Shown here: positions 43,052 through 50,850 of the stretch, piece by piece | How the letters are laid out: each line of letters starts with the position of its first letter | Position numbering within the stretch: position 1 is the stretch's first letter | From: Xiheimicrobium sp052034585 | GTDB taxonomy: Bacteria; Myxococcota; Myxococcia; Myxococcales; Myxococcaceae | Direction of reading: 5' to 3' | Length of the DNA: 64,000 bases | Assembly: GCA_052034585.1 (NCBI GenBank) | Contig: JBPOIJ010000015.1 | Location: forward strand, 62,001-126,000 | Notes under the pieces: generated by a model | The model's database searches: none | The model's input: the letters and a program-made list of their open reading frames with translations, nothing else | Told to the model about the DNA's origin: nothing | Translations under genes and position numbers: made by a program

Positions 43052-43861
43052 CTACTCGGCTTCGATGCGGCGCTTCGACAGCTCGAGGTACTGCGGGTCC
43101 ATGTCGATGCCGACGAAGCGGCGGCCCTTCGCGGTCGCGGCGACGCCGGTCGTGCCACTGCCACAGAAGGGATCGAGCACGAGCGCGTCGTCCTCGGTGC
43201 AGGCGTCGACGATGCGCTCGAGCAAGGCGCGCGGCTTCTGGGTCGGGTGCCGGCCGTGCACCTTCTCCGACGGCTTCGGCGTGGGCATCGTCCACACGTC
43301 GCGCATCTGCTTGCCGCCGTTGTCGGCCTTCATCTGCTTGTAGTTGAACGTGTGGAGCAGCTTCCCCTTCGTCACCGGCGTCGCCCAGATGAGCAGCTCG
43401 GTCGAGTGGGTGAAGGTTCGGCAGGCGAGGTTCGGCGACGCGTTCGGCTTGAACCAGGTCACCATGTTCAAGATCTTGAACCCGAGCTTCTGCATCGCGA
43501 AGCCGACGTTGAAGATCACGTGCTGGGTGCCCGAGACCCAGATCGTGCCCGAGGGCTTGAGCACCCGACGGCACTCCTCGAGCCAGCGCGAGGTGAAGGC
43601 GTGATCGTGATCGACGCCCTTCGACTCGTCCCAGCCGCCCTTGTCGACCTTCACCCGCTTGCCCGACTGGCAGGTCGTGCCGCCATTCGAGAGGAAGTAC
43701 GGCGGGTCGGCGAAGACCATGTCGAAGGTCTCCGACTCGAAGCCGTCGAGGATCGACAACGAGTCGCCACGGTACAAGACGTAGTCCTTCCCACGCGCGT
43801 GGACGTGTGAAGACAAGTCGACTTCCCCGCGCAGCCGCGCGTTCAACGATCCGACGGACAT
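43052..43861 (-). CDS. Solitary adenine-specific DNA methyltransferase (beta class)
   Basis: 269 residues with the beta-class order: catalytic motif IV DPPYFLSNGG at Asp52-Tyr55 near the N-terminus and the S-adenosylmethionine-binding motif I LDPFCGSGTTG near the C-terminus, the latter preceded by HPTQKPRALLERI. These mark N6-adenine or N4-cytosine methyltransferases, with DPPY favouring adenine. FADPPYFLSNGGTT is close to that of DpnA-like enzymes. There is no restriction endonuclease or specificity subunit beside it, so it is an orphan. Such enzymes usually have a regulatory or repair role. The recognition site cannot be read from the sequence. Confidence 0.88.
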   Translation of the reverse strand: MSVGSLNARLRGEVDLSSHVHARGKDYVLYRGDSLSILDGFESETFDMVFADPPYFLSNGGTTCQSGKRVKVDKGGWDESKGVDHDHAFTSRWLEECRRVLKPSGTIWVSGTQHVIFNVGFAMQKLGFKILNMVTWFKPNASPNLACRTFTHSTELLIWATPVTKGKLLHTFNYKQMKADNGGKQMRDVWTMPTPKPSEKVHGRHPTQKPRALLERIVDACTEDDALVLDPFCGSGTTGVAATAKGRRFVGIDMDPQYLELSKRRIEAE

Positions 43862-44051
43862 CCTGCCTCCGGGTTTTCGAGTTCGACCTTCGGTGCAACA
43901 GGTCTGATCGAGACGGTATGCGAGCGCGATCGGCTCGCAAGTTCTTGGCTGCGTTTTCGGTGCCGGTGAGGCGAGTCGTGCGATCAGCCGCGGCGCTCTC
44001 CGCTTCGGAAATCGAGCAACCGCCTGCGAGCGCTCGCAGGAAGAACCTGGT

Positions 44052-45146
44052 TCAGGCGGCGGCCTTGGCGAAGTCGGCGTAGATCGTCACCCCTTCGGGC
44101 GACTTCGGCGAGCCCTGCTCCCGGGAGAGCGCGCGATCGAGCGACAAGAGCGCGATCTCCTGCTCACCGTCATCGGGAGGCTGGGTCGTGATCGTCTGCA
44201 GCCACATGCCGGGCTTCGTCATCCAGGTGATCACGGCCGGGCAGTTGTCGCGCGCCGAGAGCCGCTGCAGCTCGAAGGCGATGCCAGCGATCGGGAACGC
44301 CATCGGCACCTTGATGAGCACCATGAAGAGCTGGTTGAGCGCGTCGTTCGGGTGAAGCCGCGGCAGCAGCGGCAACAGCAGCACGTGGAGCACCACTGCC
44401 ACGCCGACGACGATGAAGAGGAAGCTCGTGCCGCAGCGCGGGTGCCGGGTGGTGAAGGGCCGCGCATTCTCCACGGTGAGCGCCTGCTGCGACTCGTAGG
44501 TCCAAATCGCCTTGTGCTCGGCGCCGTGGTACTCGAACAGGCGCTTCGCGTCCTTGGTGCGGGAGATCACCGCCAGATACCCGACGAGGATCGCCACCCG
44601 GAACACGCCGTCGATGACGTGGAAGGCGACGCTGGTCGAGTCGTAGCCCGGCCCGAGCGCCTTGCCGACGAGCCAGGTCAGCGCATGCGGCAGGGCGATG
44701 AAGAAGCCCACCATCACCACGGTGGCGATCGCGAGCATCGCGTCAGCCCCACGATCCTTCTTCGGCGTCGACGGCCCAGGAACGCCGGGCGTGCCGTCGG
44801 CGCCTGCGATGATCGCCTGGAGCAAGAACGTCAGCAGCGCGGCGGGCCCGGGCTTCGGGGTGGCCTTCCCCTCTTCTGGAGGCAACCCGTGCTCCGAGGA
44901 GAACTTGAGCGCCGAGTACCCGTTGTGGAGCGACTCGGCGAGCACCACCGCGCCACGAAAGAAGGGCCAGCGCAGGAACTTGAGCGACGGCAACAGCACG
45001 TTCCACGCCTGCTCCCGGATCGCGATCTGCGCGTCGGGCCGGCGCACCGCCACCACGAAGCTCTTGGGCCCGCGCATCATCACCCCTTCGATGACGGCCT
45101 GGCCTCCGATGTAGGGACGGCTCGGGTTCGGTGACTCGGCGCTCAT
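44052..45146 (-). CDS. DUF1385 membrane protein
   Basis: 364 residues from ATG 45146. IGGQAVIEGVMMRGPKSFVVAVRRPDAQI near the N-terminus is the DUF1385 signature. Several membrane segments follow (ALLTFLLQAIIAG, MLAIATVVMVGFFIALPHALTWLVG, VIDGVFRVAILVGYLAVIS, FLFIVVGVAVVLHVLLLPLLP). The segment FEYHGAEHKAIWTYE has conserved His/Glu residues typical of the family. Members often lie near rpmE and prfA, as here, where rpmE is directly upstream on the same strand; function is unknown. A perfect 18-bp palindrome sits 12 bp past its stop. Confidence 0.88.
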   Translation of the reverse strand: MSAESPNPSRPYIGGQAVIEGVMMRGPKSFVVAVRRPDAQIAIREQAWNVLLPSLKFLRWPFFRGAVVLAESLHNGYSALKFSSEHGLPPEEGKATPKPGPAALLTFLLQAIIAGADGTPGVPGPSTPKKDRGADAMLAIATVVMVGFFIALPHALTWLVGKALGPGYDSTSVAFHVIDGVFRVAILVGYLAVISRTKDAKRLFEYHGAEHKAIWTYESQQALTVENARPFTTRHPRCGTSFLFIVVGVAVVLHVLLLPLLPRLHPNDALNQLFMVLIKVPMAFPIAGIAFELQRLSARDNCPAVITWMTKPGMWLQTITTQPPDDGEQEIALLSLDRALSREQGSPKSPEGVTIYADFAKAAA

Positions 45147-45173
45147 GGCGGCTCCGGGAACGGCGTGCTCATG

Positions 45174-45209
45174 AAAACGCCGCACCGGATTCGATCATCC
45201 GGAGCGGCG
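45174..45209 (-). terminator. Rho-independent terminator downstream of rpmE
   Basis: Bases 45178-45189 and 45198-45209 form a 12-bp inverted repeat with one A.A mismatch (CGCCGCACCGGA / TCCGGAGCGGCG) and an 8-base loop. On the minus strand the stem is followed by TTTTC. It lies 25 bp beyond the rpmE stop and before the DUF1385 start, so the two genes are likely separated in transcription. Confidence 0.8.
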
Positions 45210-45233
45210 CGAAAACCACGACGACGGAGGCGC

Positions 45234-45452
45234 TCAGGACTTCGCGGCGCCCTTCTTCACGTCGTACTTCTTCTTGAAGCGATCGATGCGGCCCTGGGTG
45301 TCGAGCAGCTTGTACTTGCCGGTGAAGAACGGGTGGCAGTTCGAGCAGATTTCCACGTGGAAGGAGCCGCGCGTCGAGCGGGTCTCGATCACGTTGCCGC
45401 ACGCACAGGAGATTCGGCAGGGGGGATACACCGGGTGAGTATCGGGCTTCAT
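45234..45452 (-). CDS. rpmE: 50S ribosomal protein L31
   Basis: 72 residues, a full-length zinc-containing (C+) L31. Cys16, Cys18, Cys36 and Cys39 (SCACG and CSNCHPFFTGK) form the zinc ribbon. The HPFFTGKYKLLDTQGR segment is highly conserved. AGGACG precedes the ATG. C+ L31 sits on the central protuberance of the 50S subunit; bacteria with a second, zinc-free copy swap them in zinc starvation, but no such copy is seen here. It has its own downstream terminator. Confidence 0.95.
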   Translation of the reverse strand: MKPDTHPVYPPCRISCACGNVIETRSTRGSFHVEICSNCHPFFTGKYKLLDTQGRIDRFKKKYDVKKGAAKS

Positions 45453-45596
45453 CGGAGACGTCCTTTGTGTGCCGCCTTACCCCAGGTGGATTCCCGGAGG
45501 ACTGGCGGGGGGACCAGCCCTTAATCGCAGTCTTGGCGATGCGCAACCTGGCCGCGGTCGACAGGCGGGCCTCCTCGACGTACACGACTTTCGCCG

Positions 45597-46889
45597 ATGC
45601 GTTCCCTCAAGCTGCTCCTCGCCGATCCAAAAGGCCGTGTCTTCGAGCACCCTTGGCTGCTCGCGAGCCTGCGCTCCGACGAGAGCGTGCTGCCTCCGCG
45701 GGAGCGCCCGATTCCCCTGCCCGACGGCGCCAAGCTGGCCCACCTGCCCGGTCGGCTCCCGGTGGGCTTCGATCCCCAGACGAAGGGGCCGGTGCTGGTG
45801 CGCGAGTTCGAGGCCGACGGGAAGCGCTTCGTGCCGCACGCGGTTGGCGCCACCTTGCCGCCTGGCTTCACCCGCACCTACCTGCCGGGAGAGGTCTCGA
45901 CGGGTACGGGGCCGATCCTCCCGCAGTGGGCGTACACGGCCGCGGCCTGGAGCGACTCGGGGCCCGTCGTCTGGGCGCTCCACACCGATCGCCGCAAGCA
46001 CTGGACGCCGAAGAACTTCTCCACGCCCGAGGTGAAGCGGCTGGTGAAGGAACACCTTGCGAGGTTCCCCGGAAACAAAGTGCTCGAGCAGCTGAAGGTC
46101 TGCGCGCTCGTCTACCGCTGCTTCACCAGCCAGAACGTCTTCTACGCGCGCGACGAGGGCGGGCTGCCCGCGTCGGTGATGTGCAATGCGCAGTGCATCG
46201 GCTGCATCTCCGATCAACCGGAAGACGGCCCGCCGTCGTCGCACGAGCGCATGGTGAATGGGCCGAGCGCCGAGGAGCTGGCCGACGTCGCGGTGTGGCA
46301 CTTGGAGCACGCGCCCGGCCGCACGATGGTGAGCTTCGGTCAGGGCTGCGAAGGCGAGCCGCTCACGAGGTGGAAGTTCATCGCCGAGGCGATTCGTCTC
46401 ACGCGCGCGCGCACTCGACGTGGGTCGATCAACATCAACACGAACGGCAGCCTCACCAAGGGCCTCGACGCGCTCTTCGACGCGGGCCTCGACGCGGTGC
46501 GCGTCTCGCTCAACTCGGCGGTGAAGGATCTCTACGAGGCGTACTACCGGCCCAATCGCTACGGCTGGGAAGACGTGGAGGCCTCGATCGCGCTCGCCCG
46601 AAAGCGGAAGGCCTACGTCGCGCTCAACCTGCTCCTCTTTCCGGGAGTGACCGATCGCCAAGGCGAGGCCGACGCGCTGGTGAGGTTGGTGAAGAAGTAC
46701 CGGGTGAACCAGATCCAGACGCGTCCGCTCGCGATCGATCCGTTGCAGTACATCGAGATCGCCCGAGGGCGCGGCGCCGGTGGAGACCCGATCGGCGTCG
46801 CGAACCTGATTCGTCGGTTCAAGAAGGAAGCGCCCTGGGTGACGGTGGGGAACTTCGCGCGCGGCCTGGGAGAACGGCGGCCGCAGTGA
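45597..46889 (+). CDS. Radical SAM protein with long N-terminal extension
   Basis: 430 residues. The radical SAM [4Fe-4S] motif is CNAQCIGC at about Cys196, Cys200 and Cys203. It is preceded by an unusual 190-residue N-terminal region (LADPKGRVFEHPWLLASLRSDE, then PILPQWAYTAAAWSD) and followed by FGQGCEGEPL, ININTNGSL and AVRVSLNS, the strands of the TIM barrel. The product is cytoplasmic, with the substrate unknown. Similar architectures lie in the MoaA/SPASM neighbourhood without the C-terminal Fe-S domain. Translation is coupled (GTGA overlap) to the acetyltransferase gene. Confidence 0.85.
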   Translation: MRSLKLLLADPKGRVFEHPWLLASLRSDESVLPPRERPIPLPDGAKLAHLPGRLPVGFDPQTKGPVLVREFEADGKRFVPHAVGATLPPGFTRTYLPGEVSTGTGPILPQWAYTAAAWSDSGPVVWALHTDRRKHWTPKNFSTPEVKRLVKEHLARFPGNKVLEQLKVCALVYRCFTSQNVFYARDEGGLPASVMCNAQCIGCISDQPEDGPPSSHERMVNGPSAEELADVAVWHLEHAPGRTMVSFGQGCEGEPLTRWKFIAEAIRLTRARTRRGSININTNGSLTKGLDALFDAGLDAVRVSLNSAVKDLYEAYYRPNRYGWEDVEASIALARKRKAYVALNLLLFPGVTDRQGEADALVRLVKKYRVNQIQTRPLAIDPLQYIEIARGRGAGGDPIGVANLIRRFKKEAPWVTVGNFARGLGERRPQ

Positions 46890-47416
46890 GCCTGGTGATT
46901 CGGCCCTATCGCGAGGAGGACGCGCCTGCGCTCCATCGGATCTACGTACCGCATGTCACCCATGGCACTGCGTCGTGGGAAGAGGTGCCTCCGACCGTCG
47001 AGGAGTATGTGCGTCGACGCGCCGAGGCGCTCGCGTCGGGCTACCCGTGCTTCGTCGCCGAGCTCGACGGACGCGTGATCGGCTTCTCGAGCGCCTCGTC
47101 GTATCGATCGCGCCCGGGCTATCGGTTCACCGTCGAAGACTCGGTGTACGTCGACGACTCCGCGCACGGCCGAGGCGTGGGGAAGCAGCTCCTCGAGGCG
47201 CTGATCGCGGAGTGCACCGCGCGGGGCTTTCGGCAGATGATCGCGGTGATCGGCGACTCGGCGAACGTCGCGTCGGTGAAGCTGCACGAGCGCTGTGGCT
47301 TCACCCAGGTGGCGGTCTTCGAGAACATCGGCTGGAAGTTCGGCCGCTGGCTCGACAGCGTTCAGCTCATCAGGCCGCTCGGTGAAGGGGCGACGAGCCC
47401 TCCGGTCACAAAATGA
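46886..47416 (+). CDS. GNAT acetyltransferase (phosphinothricin/methionine-sulfone type)
   Basis: 176 residues from GTG 46886, whose last bases overlap the radical SAM stop. IRPYREEDAPALHRIYVPHVTHGTASWEEVPPTVEEYVRR matches the opening of the Pat/YncA-like acetyltransferases. The acetyl-CoA motif A is EDSVYVDDSAHGRGVGKQLLEALI, and AVIGDSANVASVKLHERCGFTQVAVFENIGWKFGRWLDSV completes the fold. Known members acetylate phosphinothricin, methionine sulfone or sulfoximine. Tight coupling with a radical SAM gene suggests both act on the same pathway. Confidence 0.88.
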   Translation: MSLVIRPYREEDAPALHRIYVPHVTHGTASWEEVPPTVEEYVRRRAEALASGYPCFVAELDGRVIGFSSASSYRSRPGYRFTVEDSVYVDDSAHGRGVGKQLLEALIAECTARGFRQMIAVIGDSANVASVKLHERCGFTQVAVFENIGWKFGRWLDSVQLIRPLGEGATSPPVTK

Positions 47417-47482
47417 CGCCGACCTGCACCGACGCGACCGTCTGGAATTGCATGCCTGCCTTCACCTCGGAGCGCGCAGTGC

Positions 47483-48313
47483 TCAGAACACCGCGCCGAT
47501 GGCGAGCTGCGTGGACAACGAGGTCTGCCACACCGCTCCGGGGTTCCTCACGATGCCGAGCGCGAGCGGGACGTCGTTCGACCGCCTGAGCCCGGTCTCT
47601 GGATCAGTGCCGTCGAACGTCTCCTCTCGGCAGCCCGTACTCGTCGAAGCGCTCGTGACCGGTTTCCCAACCCGAAGCGCCTGGTCCATCGCCTCGAGAT
47701 CGCCTCGATCGCACCCATTGATTCGGTCGAGCCTGTTCGAGAAGAACAGCGAACGCGCTTCGAGCCGGATGAACACCACGCTCGAGAGTTCGAGCCTCAG
47801 AGACACGCCGGCGCCCACGATCGGCCGAAGCCCAGCGTCTCCGAACGTCGCGGGACTGATGCTCATGTCGGGGCGCGCCGACTCGGGCTTGAGCCACACC
47901 TGGTGCTCTCCGAGCCCTGCGTAGCCAGTGAGCGAGAGCGAGAGTTGGTTCGGGAGGTTCCACGAACGCACCGAGCCGCGTCCAAAGATGAACTCGCCGC
48001 CAACGAGCCCGCTCCACTTCGTCCGCAGCCCTGTCGCGGAGCCCCACTCGTTTCCGAGCGTGATGTCGTGGTTGAACTTCGGTTGGTGGAACGACCAGTT
48101 CGTCTGACCGACCAGCCGAAGCCGAAAGCCCGGCTGAATTCGCCAGCCCGCTTCGATCCCAGTTCCCAGTTGCTCGGTCTGTTCACCAGGCGGGCCGGTC
48201 ACCGAGGGCACGATTGGGGCAACGCCGACCTCGAAGCGCGGCGCGCGCGGCGACTCGGGATCGTCGGCCCACGCGATCGACGCGACCAAGAGGCTCGCCA
48301 GAACTCTCGCCAT
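47483..48313 (-). CDS. Outer-membrane beta-barrel protein
   Basis: 276 residues. ATG 48313 gives a signal peptide ending ASIAWAD. The mature part alternates short amphipathic strands with Asp/Gly/Asn loops (GIEAGWRIQPGFRLRLVGQTNWSF, LSLSLTGYAGLGEHQVWL, GAGVSLRLELSSVVFIRLEARSLFF) and ends QLAIGAVF, with a C-terminal Phe as expected for a BAM-assembled barrel. About 10-12 strands seem likely. No specific family was recognised; it is probably a small structural or porin-like barrel. Confidence 0.72.
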   Translation of the reverse strand: MARVLASLLVASIAWADDPESPRAPRFEVGVAPIVPSVTGPPGEQTEQLGTGIEAGWRIQPGFRLRLVGQTNWSFHQPKFNHDITLGNEWGSATGLRTKWSGLVGGEFIFGRGSVRSWNLPNQLSLSLTGYAGLGEHQVWLKPESARPDMSISPATFGDAGLRPIVGAGVSLRLELSSVVFIRLEARSLFFSNRLDRINGCDRGDLEAMDQALRVGKPVTSASTSTGCREETFDGTDPETGLRRSNDVPLALGIVRNPGAVWQTSLSTQLAIGAVF

Positions 48314-48360
48314 GCGCCCGACTCTGCGCCTTCGCTGCTCCTTGGCGCAAGACACTGCAG

Positions 48361-48403
48361 AAAATGAACGGGGCTCCGACCAAAGGGGGAAAGCCGGAGC
48401 CCC
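48361..48403 (-). terminator. Rho-independent terminator
   Basis: GGGGCTCCG at 48370-48378 and CGGAGCCCC at 48395-48403 form a 9-bp stem with a 16-base loop. On the minus strand the stem is followed by GTTCATTTT. It sits 47 bp beyond the stop of the peptidoglycan-binding protein gene and ahead of the barrel gene on the same strand, so it likely ends the first transcript. Confidence 0.7.
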
Positions 48404-48450
48404 GTGGAGCCTGGCCCAATGCCAGTCTCACCCAAATTGTCGAACCCGCC

Positions 48451-48939
48451 CTACCCCGCCCGCGCCAGTGGTGCCGTGACTGGCACCGTCATCTCGTCGT
48501 CGTCGTCGGTGACGGTCTGCGCCGCCATGTTCAACGAGGTCGGCTTCTCGAAGACGTCGGTGACGACTTCGGCGACCGTCGATTCCTTCTTCTTCACGAT
48601 CCGTTCGGCGTTGAGCGCCGCGGCCGAGCGCGCATCGAGCACGCCCGTCACCGGCAACCCATGCTCCACCTGGAGCCGCTTGACCGCCGTCTCAGTGCGC
48701 GGACCGAACACGCCCGCGCCGCTCGAGAAATCCGAGCGAGACAAGTAGTTCTTCGCGACGAGCTTGAGTTGCATCGCTCGCACCGCCCCGCCCGTCGCTC
48801 CACGCCGCAGCGTCAGCACCGGAGCCGGACGCGCCGCTTCGAACCCGTCGACCTGCTTCGCCGCAAGCCGCACGACTGGCGCACGCTGCCCCGCCTTGGG
48901 CAACGCAACTCCACCGCGACTGAGGGCCTGAATCGACAT
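48451..48939 (-). CDS. Peptidoglycan-binding-domain protein
   Basis: 162 residues from ATG 48939 (the frame continues upstream for 37 codons that look non-protein-like). Residues 43-110 match the PG_binding_1 three-helix module: LRRGATGGAVRAMQLKLVAKNYLS, FGPRTETAVKRLQVEHGLPVTGVLDARSAAAL. A Lys/Glu-rich spacer and an Asp-rich end (VTDDDDEMTV) follow. There is no signal peptide, so the export route is unclear. No hydrolase domain is attached. Confidence 0.72.
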   Translation of the reverse strand: MSIQALSRGGVALPKAGQRAPVVRLAAKQVDGFEAARPAPVLTLRRGATGGAVRAMQLKLVAKNYLSRSDFSSGAGVFGPRTETAVKRLQVEHGLPVTGVLDARSAAALNAERIVKKKESTVAEVVTDVFEKPTSLNMAAQTVTDDDDEMTVPVTAPLARAG

Positions 48940-49175
48940 TCGCGTCGATATGGATCCAAGTCTCACGCCAACCGTGCACACTCGCTCAGCTCGTTGATCT
49001 TCCTTGGATTCTCGATGAGCAACGCCAATTGCCAACTGGCGCGTGAGCACTCCACCTCACACCCCCTCACAGCCGGTTTTCGAAGTCATTTGAACGAGTT
49101 GGACGCGCAGGAGGACTTGATCGGAGTGTCCATACTCCACTGACGCAACGACTCATTCGGGCGCAGAGAACGCCG

Positions 49176-49910
49176 TCAGCCGATGAGGTCGAGAATCTCT
49201 TTCGCGATCAGCTGATCCTTGCGGACGTAGCCGTCGGCGCCGCACGTCTTCACCAGCCGCTGGAGCTCTGCTTCCTCCGCGCCGCTGCAGAACACGACTT
49301 GGATCCCGGCGAACAGCGAGTTGCCCTTGATGAAGCGGCACAGCTCCTCGCCGTTGATGCCCGGCATGTTCACGTCGAGGAGCACGAGATCGGGGCGGGT
49401 CTTCTTCTTCAAGATGATCTTCGTCGCGGCGTCGGCCGCGTTCGCGGTCATCACCTCGTGACCCTTCGCCTCGAGCTCGGCCTTCAGCAGGCGCACCGTG
49501 GGCTCGGAGTCGTCGACGACCAGCACTCGGTGCTTCTGCACGCCCTTCCCTTCGAGCGCGTCGCGGATCGTCTCGACCGCCGCCTCGAGGCCCTGCGACT
49601 TCGCCACGTAGCCGTCGGCGCCCGAGTTCTTCGTCTTCTCGATCAGCTCGGCCTCGGGGAGATCGGAGTAGAGGTAGAGCCGCGCCGTCAGCTTGCGCTG
49701 GATCCGGAGGAACTCCACCACGTCGTCGCCGTACATCTCGGGCATGTTCACGTCGACGAGCACGAGCTCGTAGGTGTTCGCGTCGAGGCGGGCGTCGAGG
49801 CTGGCCAGGTCGCTCGCGGAGTCGACGCCGATTCCAGCGGCGGTCAGCGCCTCGGTGATCAGCTGGACCGTCATCGGGCTGTCGTCAATGACGAGGACGC
49901 GGGCTGGCAT
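49176..49910 (-). CDS. frzZ: FrzZ-like dual-receiver response regulator
   Basis: 244 residues, made of two complete receiver domains with no output domain. The first has acidic pocket D9-D10, phospho-acceptor Asp53 (VLVDVNMPE) and Lys104. The second has acidic pocket D133-D134, Asp179 (LLDVNMPG) and a C-terminal Lys in YVRKDQ. In M. xanthus FrzZ is the output regulator of the Frz system and receives phosphate from FrzE at both receivers. As there, it is divergent from the frzA operon. The two domains are joined by only ~10 residues, where the M. xanthus protein, as I recall, has a longer Ala/Pro-rich linker. ATG 49910 gives the canonical N-terminus. Confidence 0.88.
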   Translation of the reverse strand: MPARVLVIDDSPMTVQLITEALTAAGIGVDSASDLASLDARLDANTYELVLVDVNMPEMYGDDVVEFLRIQRKLTARLYLYSDLPEAELIEKTKNSGADGYVAKSQGLEAAVETIRDALEGKGVQKHRVLVVDDSEPTVRLLKAELEAKGHEVMTANAADAATKIILKKKTRPDLVLLDVNMPGINGEELCRFIKGNSLFAGIQVVFCSGAEEAELQRLVKTCGADGYVRKDQLIAKEILDLIG

Positions 49911-49975
49911 GTGACGAGGAGCGTTGTAGCAGAGTTCTTGACCCCCTCCGCATCCCATTTCGATACTGGGCCGTC
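49911..49975. promoter_or_regulatory. Divergent frzZ-frzA promoter region
   Basis: Only 65 bp separate the frzZ ATG (minus) from the frzA TTG (plus), so the two promoters must overlap or lie inside the coding regions. No clear -35/-10 pair can be assigned by eye. This makes coordinated expression of the output regulator and the signalling operon likely. Confidence 0.5.
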
Positions 49976-50491
49976 TTGGTCGAACCCACACCCCTCCAGC
50001 GAGCGCTCACGAGCGCGCCCGACAAGGCAAAGGCCCAGCTCCAGCGGCCCGACGAGGAGTTCTTCGTCTTTCGCCTCGGCGCCCTCACCCTCGCGGTGAA
50101 CTCGACGCAGGTGCGCGAGGTGTCGCGGCTCACTCCGGTGACGCCGCTGCCGCGCGTGCCGTCCTTCGTGCTCGGCGTGGTGGGCAACCGCGGTCAGGTG
50201 ACGCCGGTGATCGATCTGCTGCGGTTCCTCCAGCAGGGCGAGTCGAAGGCGAGCCTCGGCGGGCGGATCTTCATCGGAGAGACGAACGGCCTCGCGGTCG
50301 CCTTCCTCGCCGATCAAGTGGTGGGGCTGCGCCGCATCTTCGTCGCCGACAAGCTCCCGCCGCCCTCGGGGGTGGGGAGCGCGACCGAGTTCCTCACCGG
50401 CGTGGTGCAGCACCGCGAGCTGGGCACGATCAGCCTGCTCGATCTCGCCAGGGTGCTCTCCTCGGCCCGCGCCTCGGTGGTGCGCCGATGA
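49976..50491 (+). CDS. frzA: FrzA-like CheW coupling protein
   Basis: 171 residues. The CheW fold starts at about residue 28 with EEFFVFRLGALTLAVNSTQVREVSR and continues with VLGVVGNRGQVTPVIDLLRFLQ and LGTISLLDLARVL. CheW proteins link receptors to the CheA kinase. In the Frz system FrzA couples FrzCD and FrzE. It starts at TTG 49976, with the frame open only just before it; the last bases overlap frzB. Placement as first gene of the operon and length close to the M. xanthus protein support the name. Confidence 0.88.
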   Translation: MVEPTPLQRALTSAPDKAKAQLQRPDEEFFVFRLGALTLAVNSTQVREVSRLTPVTPLPRVPSFVLGVVGNRGQVTPVIDLLRFLQQGESKASLGGRIFIGETNGLAVAFLADQVVGLRRIFVADKLPPPSGVGSATEFLTGVVQHRELGTISLLDLARVLSSARASVVRR

Positions 50492-50850
50492 CCGAGGCGC
50501 GCATCGACATCGTCGTCTTCGAGATCTCCGGCGTGCGCTATGGCGCCGATCTGACCCAGGTGCGCCGCATCGGAAAGTCGAACGAGGTCGAGAGCGTGGG
50601 CCGGCCGCTGGGACGCGCCGACGAAGGGCACCGCGCGCTCGTGTTCACGCCCGACGGCCAACGCGAGGTGGCGCTCGTCATCGATCGCCTGCTCGGCGTC
50701 GAGAGCGTGCTTCACGAAGATCTCCGCCGCATGCCGCTCGCGGCGCCCTCACCGTTCGTCATCGGAGCCTGGCTCGATCGAGGCCAGCCAGTGCTCCTCG
50801 TCGATCTCCTCGCGACCAACCCCTTCCGACCAGAGGCCCAGCATGCCTGA
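50488..50850 (+). CDS. frzB: FrzB-like CheW-domain protein
   Basis: 120 residues, a shorter and more diverged CheW-like protein: IDIVVFEISGVRYGADLTQVRRIG at the N-terminus and VIGAWLDRGQPVLLVDLLATNPF at the end, lacking the C-terminal strands of a full CheW. In M. xanthus FrzB is likewise short, and does not bind FrzE the way FrzA does. ATG overlaps the frzA stop and the frzCD start overlaps its end, so translation of the three is coupled. Confidence 0.82.
   Translation: MTEARIDIVVFEISGVRYGADLTQVRRIGKSNEVESVGRPLGRADEGHRALVFTPDGQREVALVIDRLLGVESVLHEDLRRMPLAAPSPFVIGAWLDRGQPVLLVDLLATNPFRPEAQHA

Noticed and set aside
44023..44040. Perfect 18-bp palindrome CCTGCGAGCGCTCGCAGG after the DUF1385 stop, as a terminator
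   Set aside because: No T-run follows and there is no loop; it could be a protein site or an RNA hairpin, but I cannot support a call.
45467..46885. Upstream extension of the acetyltransferase frame (over the radical SAM gene)
   Set aside because: The extension is an out-of-frame reading of the radical SAM gene; the acetyltransferase begins at GTG 46886.
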